Shown: in pieces, positions 35,941-41,823 of the stretch
Layout: each line of letters starts with the position of its first letter
How positions within the stretch are numbered: position 1 is the first letter of the stretch
Assembly: GCA_001829675.1 (NCBI GenBank)
Contig: MIBZ01000065.1
Span: forward strand, 81,246 to 123,068
From: Sulfurimonas sp. RIFCSPLOWO2_12_36_12
Lineage (GTDB): Bacteria > Campylobacterota > Campylobacteria > Campylobacterales > Sulfurimonadaceae
Reading direction: 5' to 3'
DNA: 41,823 nt
Notes under the pieces: model-generated
Databases searched by the model: none
What the model saw: the letters and a program-made list of their open reading frames with translations, nothing else
Told to the model about the DNA's origin: nothing
Made by a program: the position numbers and the translations under genes

Positions 35941-36447
35941 ATGCCGTTACTAGACAGTTTTAAAGTTGACCATACGATTATGCCAGCACCTGCCGTGCGC
36001 CGTGCAAAGGGTATGAAAACACCAAAAGGCGATGACATAACAGTCTTTGATTTGAGATTTGTGCGTCCTAACAAGGAGATTTTATCTTCTGAGGGGATTC
36101 ACACGCTTGAGCATCTCTTTGCAGGATTTATGAGAGACCATTTAAACTCTAAAGATGTTGAGATTATAGATATCTCTCCGATGGGCTGTCGAACAGGCTT
36201 TTATATGAGCCTAATCGGCACTCCCGATGAGAGAGTTGTGGCAGATGCGTGGAGAGCTTCAATGGAAGATATACTGGGCGTTAAAGAGCAAAAAGATATT
36301 CCTGAGCTTAATGTTTATCAGTGCGGAACATACAAGATGCACTCGCTCAGTGATGCAAAAGATATAGCTTCAAAAGTTTTAGAGCGCGGTATCGGCGTGA
36401 TGGACAATGATGCGTTAGCGCTTGATGAATCAATGTTGGAGAAATAG
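35941..36447 (+). CDS. luxS: S-ribosylhomocysteine lyase (LuxS)
   Basis: The 168-residue enzyme splits S-ribosylhomocysteine into homocysteine and DPD, the precursor of autoinducer-2. The metal-binding HTLEH (H54, E57, H58) and the third ligand C in [11 protein letters not shown] are seen, as is the catalytic cysteine C83 in [11 protein letters not shown]. All are intact. It recycles the methyl cycle and may also provide a signal. The next gene starts three bases after its stop, so an operon with the two unknown genes downstream is likely. Confidence 0.98.
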   Translation: MPLLDSFKVDHTIMPAPAVRRAKGMKTPKGDDITVFDLRFVRPNKEILSSEGIHTLEHLFAGFMRDHLNSKDVEIIDISPMGCRTGFYMSLIGTPDERVVADAWRASMEDILGVKEQKDIPELNVYQCGTYKMHSLSDAKDIASKVLERGIGVMDNDALALDESMLEK

Positions 36448-36450
36448 AAG

Positions 36451-36753
36451 ATGTATATATTAATTCCGATGGATAGCGATGATATAGAAGAATCATCGCT
36501 TGTTAAAATAGAGGATGTAAAAGTTTGGGCGCAGCTGCTTATGGAAGAGGGCGAGCTTGTGGAGGTAAATCACAGCGTTGAGAGAGACGGGTTTGAAAAT
36601 ATGAGCGAAGTTGCAGTTGTTATAAACGACAATGAGTATGTATGGCCGTTTATGGAGCAAAATATGATGGTTCTGGTTGCTCACACACAAAGAAGCATTG
36701 ATGATATCGTTGAAGCGTATATATTTAAAGAGCTTCACGATTTGGCATATTGA
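36451..36753 (+). CDS. Acidic 100-residue protein of unknown function
   Basis: I do not recognise this family with confidence. The small cytoplasmic protein is acidic, lacks signal peptide and membrane helices, and is predicted alpha/beta: a first strand (MYILIPMD), a helix (KIEDVKVWAQLLMEEG), a second strand with EVAVVINDNEYVW, and a C-terminal helix (SIDDIVEAYIFKELHDLAY). The start resembles the NifX/NifB cofactor-binding fold by eye, but that is too weak to call. It starts three bases after luxS and ends 12 bases before the next gene, so it is likely co-transcribed with both. Confidence 0.75.
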   Translation: MYILIPMDSDDIEESSLVKIEDVKVWAQLLMEEGELVEVNHSVERDGFENMSEVAVVINDNEYVWPFMEQNMMVLVAHTQRSIDDIVEAYIFKELHDLAY

Positions 36754-36765
36754 TAAACAGAGTTT

Positions 36766-37254
36766 ATGGCAGAACAATTTAAAAAACTTTTCAATCCGCT
36801 TCCGGGAAATCACTATCTGCATGTAACAACCGTTGTGGGTGATGTCTCCTTTTTGCTTCAAGAGATGATGCAAAGTGTTGGCGGCAGGTTTAACCTAGCC
36901 GTTTATAGCCAAAACAGTTTGGATTTTGGTTTGAGACTCCCCAACGCATATATACAATATATCAAAGATTTTAAAGAGCCGTTTCGCGCACCCCCAAGAG
37001 ACCATGATATGGTTGTTTTACAAGATATTTTTCACGCTCATGAAAATCCAAAAGCACTCTTAAAACTCGCATACACGACACTTGCCAACACGGCAAACAT
37101 AATTATTATGGAAAAAAAGGGTGTAATGGATATTGAGGCTATAAAAACTATGTTAGAAGAGCATGAGTTTCGCGCCCCAAATGAGATAGATGTCATAGAT
37201 GGGTATGATTTGGTAATGGCAAAAAAGATGCATATGTGGGGAAATGGATTGTAA
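36766..37254 (+). CDS. Conserved-looking 162-residue protein, possibly Rossmann-type
   Basis: The cytoplasmic protein has no confident family. It opens with FNPLPGNHYLHVTTVVGDVSFLLQEMMQSVGG and contains a strand-helix alternation: FNLAVYSQNS, HDMVVLQDIFHAHENPKALLKLAYTTLANTANIIIMEKKG, then DVIDGYDLVMAKKM. That second half resembles the last strands of a SAM-dependent methyltransferase (motifs IV-VI), but the glycine-rich SAM loop is not clear. It may be a degenerate methyltransferase fold. It follows the 100-residue gene after 12 bases in the luxS transcript. Confidence 0.75.
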   Translation: MAEQFKKLFNPLPGNHYLHVTTVVGDVSFLLQEMMQSVGGRFNLAVYSQNSLDFGLRLPNAYIQYIKDFKEPFRAPPRDHDMVVLQDIFHAHENPKALLKLAYTTLANTANIIIMEKKGVMDIEAIKTMLEEHEFRAPNEIDVIDGYDLVMAKKMHMWGNGL

Positions 37255-37329
37255 AAAGTGGAGATTTATTCACAAAGATGTGATATATGATAAAATATAC
37301 CAAAGAATTTATGTTATGGGAGTGTTCAA

Positions 37330-37548
37330 ATGTCAATGTCGTTAAATTATGATCAAATGCCTATGAGTGAAAAGTTTATAATGTTAGAAGAGTTATGGGA
37401 AAACATGAGCCACGATGCAATTCAAAATGGTTTTACACCCCAGTGGCATCTGGACATATTGCAGCAAAGAGAACAAAACATTAAAAATGGCAAATCAACC
37501 TTTAGTGAGTTCGAAGATGCTAAAAGTAGATTACAAAAGTTAGTTTAG
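37330..37548 (+). CDS. Antitoxin of a ParE/RelE-type module
   Basis: The 72-residue protein matches the putative addiction module component pattern: an N-terminal MSEKFIMLEELWENM-like helix, then PQWHLDILQQREQNIKNGKSTFSEFEDAKSRL. The KSTF-x-E-F/W segment is typical of antitoxins of this group. It would bind and neutralise the toxin encoded next and probably repress the pair's promoter. Its stop overlaps the GTG of the toxin gene by one base. A GATAAAATATACC promoter-like sequence lies about 50 bases upstream. Confidence 0.85.
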   Translation: MSMSLNYDQMPMSEKFIMLEELWENMSHDAIQNGFTPQWHLDILQQREQNIKNGKSTFSEFEDAKSRLQKLV

Positions 37549-37838
37549 TGAAAATAGAAATTCTTGATGAAGCTGAAAAAGACATCGCTATCGGGGTGCA
37601 TTTTTATGAATCGCAGAGTGAAGGCTTAGGTAAGTATTTTTTAAATTCAATATTTTCAGATATTGAATCACTCCATATATATGGCGGAATTCATATAGTT
37701 ATTTCAGATTATTATAGACTTTTATCAAAGCGTTTTCCATTTTCAATGTATTACAAAATGAGTAACAAGACAATTTATATTTACGCGGTGCTTGATTGTA
37801 GAAAAAAACCATCATGGATACAAGAGCGACTTTCTTAA
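37548..37838 (+). CDS. ParE/RelE-family toxin
   Basis: The 96-residue protein starts with GTG overlapping the antitoxin stop. It has the family layout: IEILDEAEKDIAIGVHFYESQSEGLGKYFLNSIFSDIESL (two helices), then strands with RLLSKRFPFSMYYKMSNKTIYIYAVLDCRKKPSWIQERL. The RxFPFxxYY and AVLDCRRKP-like segments are typical of ParE-type proteins encoded beside this antitoxin family. It may poison DNA gyrase or act on translation; the target cannot be told. All expected sequence parts are present, so it looks functional. Its 3' end runs into the region before the tRNA methyltransferase. Confidence 0.85.
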   Translation: MKIEILDEAEKDIAIGVHFYESQSEGLGKYFLNSIFSDIESLHIYGGIHIVISDYYRLLSKRFPFSMYYKMSNKTIYIYAVLDCRKKPSWIQERLS

Positions 37839-37864
37839 CTAAAATCAGAATAGATAACAATTTA

Positions 37865-38620
37865 ATGAAACAATTTGACAATGAACTCCACTCGATGGTA
37901 CTTAGCGAAGACGGAAGTTACACCGCTTACTCAAAAGAGTATGGCGAGCACTACCACTCAACAAAAGACGGTGCGCTTTATGAGTCGCTTATAAAACATG
38001 TGGAGCCTGCATTTAAGATAAAACAGAATCAAGATGAGATAAACATTTTAGATATATGCTTCGGTCTGGGTTTTAACACTTTGGCAACGATTTACTATCA
38101 TAAAAAAAATTCTCTTACTTCAAAATTAAATATCTACTCTCCAGAGCTTGACTCATCCTTGGTAAAATCGCTAAAGAGTTTTACATATCCAAAAGAGTTT
38201 GAGGAGTTTAGGCATATTATCTCTATTCTAGCAGAAAACGGAATTTACAGCGATGAAAATCTACATGTAGAGATTTTTTTGGGAGATGCGAGAGAGTATG
38301 TCAGAGGCTTTGCGCCACAAAAGTTTGACATCGTATATCAGGATGCATTCTCTCCCGCTTCAAACCCGACATTATGGACGAGAGAGTATTTTGGCGAGAT
38401 AAAAAACGTTATAAAAGAGGATGGGATTTTAACAACTTATTCAATAGCGCTTCAGGTAAGAGCCGCTCTTTATGAGAACGGTTTTAATCTATATCTAAAC
38501 AGCGGAGAGGGTTTTAGAGATGCTACGGTGGCGTCACAGACGGAGCTAGAGGGGTTTATAGATGTGGATGTGAAACATAAAATTTCATGCAATCCACATA
38601 TAAAATCTTTGAGGGATTAA
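37865..38620 (+). CDS. mnmD: MnmD-type tRNA wobble-uridine methyltransferase
   Basis: The protein is about 251 residues and matches the methyltransferase half of MnmC. It has [19 protein letters not shown] (SAM-binding loop) and the diagnostic [23 protein letters not shown]. It would methylate 5-aminomethyl(-2-thio)uridine at tRNA position 34. The FAD oxidase half of bifunctional MnmC is absent, so the call is the one-domain MnmD. I chose the ATG at 37865. An upstream in-frame ATG (37814) would add 17 residues that lie in another frame inside the toxin gene. The 3' end overlaps the convergent chemoreceptor gene by four bases. Confidence 0.85.
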   Translation: MKQFDNELHSMVLSEDGSYTAYSKEYGEHYHSTKDGALYESLIKHVEPAFKIKQNQDEINILDICFGLGFNTLATIYYHKKNSLTSKLNIYSPELDSSLVKSLKSFTYPKEFEEFRHIISILAENGIYSDENLHVEIFLGDAREYVRGFAPQKFDIVYQDAFSPASNPTLWTREYFGEIKNVIKEDGILTTYSIALQVRAALYENGFNLYLNSGEGFRDATVASQTELEGFIDVDVKHKISCNPHIKSLRD

Positions 38621-40833
38621 GTTCTAAATTTATCAAGTTGGGTTTTTAGAGTTTGGCTGATTGCGTAGAGCTCATTTGAACTTGTTGATATATTTAAAGC
38701 ATTGTCTCTGTTTTGATTGACAATTATATCGATGGATGAGATGTTATTTAAAATCAACTCCGCCTTTTGCTGTACATCTTGTGTACTTTGCAGCGAAGAT
38801 GTCGCCAAATCAGCCGTCGTTGTTATAATATCTTTTGTCTGCTGGAGTTTTTCTCTCATAACCTCGGAATCATCGCTAAGGGCTCTTGTTTTTTCAACAT
38901 TTTGATTCATTTGGCTGCTTGCGTCCGCTATAGATTGAGTAATAACGCTTATGTTTGTATTGATTTCGCTCACACCTTTTTGGGTGCTTTCTGCCAGCTT
39001 TCTAACTTCATCTGCGACTACGGCAAAGCCACGCCCATGCTCTCCGGCGCGAGCCGCTTCAATGGCTGCGTTTAGGGCTAAAAGATTTGTTCTATCAGCA
39101 ATATCTTCTATGATTCCAAGAACTTCGCTGATTTTTTTTGCATCATTTGTAAGTTGGTTTAATTGGGATGCGATATCCTCTTCAACCTGAGCATTTTTTT
39201 GGATTTTATCAACTATCTCTAAAACATTAGCTTGCAACTCTTGAAGATTATTTTGGGCTTTTGATGTAACCTCTTGCGTTTTTTGAACATTTAGAGTTGT
39301 TGTTTGAAGCTTTTCTTTCATTTCGTCGCTCATGCTTTTTGTTGCATGAACAAGTTCAAACTCCTGCGTTGAGCCGTCGCTGATTGAGGATGCGCTGTTT
39401 TTCATATCCTGCGCACATGTGCCGTTTGAATCTGATGAATTTTTTGCTTCACTTATAGCTTTGCGAACCTCGCTAAGAAGTTTCGTAAATGCAGTTGAGA
39501 CCTCTCCGAGCTCATCGTTTTTCTTGTAGCATGAACTCTCATTGGATAAATCCAGTGTTTTTAGTGTGGAGACAATACCCTCTCTTATGGAAGAAATACC
39601 GTCTTTTATAAATTTGTAAAGTCTGAAGTTTAAAGTTGCCGATACTAGAATAAAAAATATAATCAGAATCAAAATATCGTAAAAAGTCTTCTCTAACGAG
39701 GATGATGTTTTATTGTATATGTTTTGAATTTTGTTGTTGACTTTTTGCTTGATAGTATTGAACTCTTTGTTGATAATCGCACTTGAGAGAGCCCATTCGT
39801 TTGAGGCAATTTTCGCTAAAACTTCTTTATCCTCTTTGTTGTACGCCTTTTCTATATCATCTAAAATCGCAGTCGAATTTTTGTATTCGTTTATTATGGT
39901 ATCAAACGAGTTTCTTATCTTTTCATCTTTGTAAAATGAACTCTTTGTGACATTTTGTATAACAAGTTCCAAGTTCTTTCTAGTCTCTATTAACCCTATT
40001 CTAGCACCTTCAAAAGCTACGATTCCCGTCAGTGCATTTGAGATATTGTTTTGAATGGAGTTAAAATCATTAATCGCGGCTAGAAGTTCATTTTGCGGTT
40101 TAAAGTTATCTTCATATATGGTTTGGAGCGCGTGTTCTCCATCATACGAAGCATTTAAAGAGAAGTAGCCCAGAGTACCCATGCTGATAATAACTACAAA
40201 TATATTGCTTAAAAGTTTTTTTGATATTAGTAGATTGTCTTTATGTATAAGTGCTTTAAATATAAAAAAGAGCGCTGCAACAATGGCGATGGCAATAGCT
40301 GACATCATGGGAATATAAGTAGATAAATCATCCCGAGCGTCCTCAATTTTTTCTTCCGTTACAACATTTACTCCATCGATTTTTAGACCATCAGTTTTCC
40401 ATTTAGCTATTCCCTCTTGAAGCCAAAAAATATTTTTATATCCATCTTTGACACTGAGAACTGCCGCTTTGTATGATTCCCAGCACTTTATGCCGTTGCA
40501 GTAGAAGATAAGTTTTGTCTGTTTGTCTTGTGGGAGTCTTGAGTTGATGTAGGTGTCTTTGGAGCTGTCAAACTCTGCTATTTTATTTTCTTCCCCGCCT
40601 TTTTCATCATAGTAGGCAGATATTGCGCCGTCTATCCTCTCTATGGCATACTCTGGAACTTTTCTGGTATCTACAAACACTGCTCCCTCTTTTTGCAGTG
40701 ATAGTGCTGTTTTTGTATCTACAAGAGTTACGCTGTATTTAGAGGCGGTTGAAGCGTCCGGTGTGTCCGGCTTTGCAAAAGCATGGAGAGAAAAAATAGT
40801 TGAAAGGAGCAGGAAAATTTTTAAAAAATGCAT
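38617..40833 (-). CDS. Chemoreceptor with periplasmic rhodanese domain
   Basis: The 738-residue protein has a signal peptide (about 1-20), a periplasmic rhodanese domain (about 32-158) with the active-loop cysteine C112 in [16 protein letters not shown], and a membrane helix (172-193). After a short cytoplasmic loop and a second helix (about 208-225) comes a second periplasmic helical region (226-383, 4HB-like). A third helix (384-404), HAMP-like linker and MCP signalling domain follow, with [20 protein letters not shown] and [16 protein letters not shown] (about 575-615). Receptor and rhodanese parts are both complete. A second cysteine, C117, sits in the same loop. Sensing of thiosulfate, polysulfide or persulfide is a reasonable inference for a sulfur oxidiser. 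No che gene is adjacent. Confidence 0.92.
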   Translation of the reverse strand: MHFLKIFLLLSTIFSLHAFAKPDTPDASTASKYSVTLVDTKTALSLQKEGAVFVDTRKVPEYAIERIDGAISAYYDEKGGEENKIAEFDSSKDTYINSRLPQDKQTKLIFYCNGIKCWESYKAAVLSVKDGYKNIFWLQEGIAKWKTDGLKIDGVNVVTEEKIEDARDDLSTYIPMMSAIAIAIVAALFFIFKALIHKDNLLISKKLLSNIFVVIISMGTLGYFSLNASYDGEHALQTIYEDNFKPQNELLAAINDFNSIQNNISNALTGIVAFEGARIGLIETRKNLELVIQNVTKSSFYKDEKIRNSFDTIINEYKNSTAILDDIEKAYNKEDKEVLAKIASNEWALSSAIINKEFNTIKQKVNNKIQNIYNKTSSSLEKTFYDILILIIFFILVSATLNFRLYKFIKDGISSIREGIVSTLKTLDLSNESSCYKKNDELGEVSTAFTKLLSEVRKAISEAKNSSDSNGTCAQDMKNSASSISDGSTQEFELVHATKSMSDEMKEKLQTTTLNVQKTQEVTSKAQNNLQELQANVLEIVDKIQKNAQVEEDIASQLNQLTNDAKKISEVLGIIEDIADRTNLLALNAAIEAARAGEHGRGFAVVADEVRKLAESTQKGVSEINTNISVITQSIADASSQMNQNVEKTRALSDDSEVMREKLQQTKDIITTTADLATSSLQSTQDVQQKAELILNNISSIDIIVNQNRDNALNISTSSNELYAISQTLKTQLDKFRT

Positions 40834-40865
40834 CGATTAACCTCATGGAATTGGTGTGTTATCGA

Positions 40866-40871
40866 AGTATA
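40866..40871 (-). promoter_or_regulatory. -10-like box for the rhodanese chemoreceptor
   Basis: On the minus strand TATACT (40871 down to 40866) lies 33 bases before the chemoreceptor ATG in the 75-base gap after ribE. It sits within a direct repeat TATCGAA-x(3-4)-TATCGAA. The GAGGTTAA ribosome-binding site follows before the start. It suggests the receptor can be transcribed separately from ribE. Confidence 0.4.
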
Positions 40872-40908
40872 TCGAAAAAGAGTTATATTTTATAAATTTT
40901 TTTACTTT

Positions 40909-41520
40909 TTAATATCTGGCAGATATGGATTCTACTTCGTCCCAGCTTAGAGTGTTTTTTTTGTGTGAGATTATGTGTGACACGTATCTTGCAAACATAT
41001 CGGTTTCGATATTGACATGTGAGCCTTTTTTGTAGTTTTTAAAAATCGTCTCTTTCATGGTGTGCGGGATAATTGTAAGCCTGAAACTCTCAGGAAATAC
41101 ATCATTAACAGTCAAGCTCACACCGTCAACGGTTATGGAGCCTTTGGGAACAATATAAGGAATAAATTTTTTATCTACATGTATAAAAATATCAAAAGAG
41201 TTGCCGCTGTTTTTTATCTCTTTTATCTCGCCTATACAGTCGATGTGACCTTGAACAATGTGCCCCTCAAATCTATCTCCCATCATCATGGCGGGCTCGA
41301 TGTGAACCTCGTTTTTAAAGTTTTCCATGGCCAAAACTCTTTGGCTCTCAGGTGAGAGTTCTACGCTAAAGCCATCTTTTTCTACTTTAATTACCGTAAG
41401 ACATGCCCCGTTTATTGCGATAGAATCGCCAAGTTTTGCTTTATGTTTGGCACGAATGCTAAGCGTGCTTCCGGCTAAACTTTTAACATGTGCTATCTCT
41501 CTGATTAATCCTGTAAACAA
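40909..41520 (-). CDS. ribE: Riboflavin synthase (alpha chain)
   Basis: The 203-residue enzyme dismutates two 6,7-dimethyl-8-ribityllumazine molecules to riboflavin. It has two tandem lumazine-binding repeats. The first starts MFTGLIREIAHV with GDSIAINGACLTVI (about 32-45). The second starts FEGHIVQGHIDCIGEI (about 84-99) with GSITVDGVSLTVNDV (about 130-144). The C-terminal trimer helix is present (VNIETDMFARYVSHII). Length is normal for the family. The name ribE follows the E. coli ribC/ribE usage and may be listed otherwise. It is followed by the rhodanese chemoreceptor after 75 bases. Confidence 0.96.
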   Translation of the reverse strand: MFTGLIREIAHVKSLAGSTLSIRAKHKAKLGDSIAINGACLTVIKVEKDGFSVELSPESQRVLAMENFKNEVHIEPAMMMGDRFEGHIVQGHIDCIGEIKEIKNSGNSFDIFIHVDKKFIPYIVPKGSITVDGVSLTVNDVFPESFRLTIIPHTMKETIFKNYKKGSHVNIETDMFARYVSHIISHKKNTLSWDEVESISARY

Positions 41521-41546
41521 GTGTTTTCCTTCTAGTTTATTCTTTT

Positions 41547-41592
41547 AGCAAGCAACTTGCTGTGTAAGATTTCCAAGTAAATCTTGGAAATC
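41547..41592. terminator. Two hairpins between the Sel1-repeat gene and ribE
   Basis: GATTTCCAAG (41568-41577) and CTTGGAAATC (41583-41592) are perfect ten-base complements with a TAAAT loop. A second stem, AGCAAG-CAA-CTTGCT, lies at 41547-41561. On the minus strand these come after the Sel1-repeat gene and before ribE. Neither is followed by a T-tract, so they may be a weak terminator, an mRNA stabiliser or an attenuator-like structure rather than a classical terminator. Confidence 0.5.
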
Positions 41593-41611
41593 GATAGAGA
41601 ATTCTTTTGAA

Positions 41612-41823
41612 TCAAAAAACAATTTTGCCCTCTTCTTGAAGACCTTTTATAATCTCTTTTGCTTTGGCATGTCCCTTGTAGGCAGCTTTTCGGCATAAGT
41701 CAAGTGCTTTGTCATGGTCTTGTTTGCATCCAAAGCCTTGGTCGTAGAGTTGACCAAGATTGTAAAGTCCCTCAGCCAATCCGCCCTCAGCTGCTTTAGA
41801 AAAACAGATAAAACATCTGGCTT
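41612..41823 (-). CDS. Cysteine-rich Sel1-repeat protein, C-terminal part (5' end outside window)
   Basis: An open minus-strand frame enters at the window edge and stops at TGA (41614-41612), giving about 70 C-terminal residues. They contain Sel1-like repeats: CFSKAAEGGLAEGLYNLGQLYDQGFGC and DHDKALDLCRKAAYKGHAKAK. The regularly spaced cysteines resemble the secreted Hcp-type repeat proteins of Helicobacter and Campylobacter, where they form disulfides within each repeat. The N terminus is not seen, so a signal peptide cannot be checked. It is upstream of ribE on the same strand. Confidence 0.8.
   Translation of the reverse strand, partial: ARCFICFSKAAEGGLAEGLYNLGQLYDQGFGCKQDHDKALDLCRKAAYKGHAKAKEIIKGLQEEGKIVF

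Noticed and set aside
41547..41592. FMN riboswitch upstream of ribE
   Set aside because: The leader is only 91 bases, and the multi-branched RFN element with its conserved sequence was not seen.

Overview
The window looks like a chromosomal segment of a Campylobacterota (Epsilonproteobacteria) genome, most like Sulfurimonas or a close relative. The evidence is the low-GC sequence, the two-domain FliJ/MotE pair next to purA, DUF507 before carA, a ccoNOQP cluster followed by DUF4006 and FixH, a split HisZ, the four-subunit porCDAB oxidoreductase, and many chemoreceptor and c-di-GMP genes. This is inference from gene content; no marker gene was searched. No rRNA, tRNA, CRISPR array or insertion sequence was seen, and no stretch over 300 bases lacks a gene.

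Layout. Bases 1-7306 (+) hold a 5'-truncated class V aminotransferase, hisZ, purA, a fliJ/motE-like pair, a membrane GGDEF-EAL protein, DUF507 and carA. Bases 7519-12391 (+) are a cbb3 terminal oxidase operon (ccoN, O, Q, P) with accessory small membrane proteins, including a 29-codon gene, a TPM-like protein and FixH. Bases 12406-22963 (+) carry addB and addA, the two halves of the AddAB recombination helicase-nuclease. They are separated by an AT-rich four-gene cassette (14817-19914) and a small VF530-family gene. Bases 22989-25659 hold an NlpC/P60 hydrolase and, on the minus strand, a tetraheme cytochrome c followed by a diguanylate cyclase. Bases 25882-32231 (+) hold rplM-rpsI, a peptide-type solute-binding protein, a HAD phosphatase and porCDAB. 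Bases 32475-35771 (-) are a NIT-domain chemoreceptor with overlapping cheB and cheR. Bases 35941-38620 (+) hold luxS, two unknown conserved-looking genes, a ParE-type toxin-antitoxin pair and an MnmD-like tRNA methyltransferase. The minus-strand end holds a chemoreceptor with a periplasmic rhodanese domain, ribE and a truncated Sel1-repeat protein.

The most interesting region is the cassette between addB and addA. It encodes a C5-cytosine DNA methyltransferase with no visible partner endonuclease, a 771-residue protein with a GHKL ATPase domain at each end (MutL/Hsp90-like at the N terminus, histidine-kinase-like at the C terminus), a receiver domain fused to a C-terminal region with a HEPN-type RNKFAH motif, and a PPP-type phosphoesterase. 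Successive genes overlap by 1, 11 and 11 bases, so they are very probably one translationally coupled operon. I propose a methylation-linked two-component defence system in which phosphorylation of the receiver controls a HEPN ribonuclease. This function is inferred, not shown.

The second most interesting item is the methyl-accepting protein at 38617-40833. It carries a periplasmic rhodanese domain ahead of a second periplasmic sensor region, which suggests taxis to a sulfur compound in a sulfur-oxidising bacterium.
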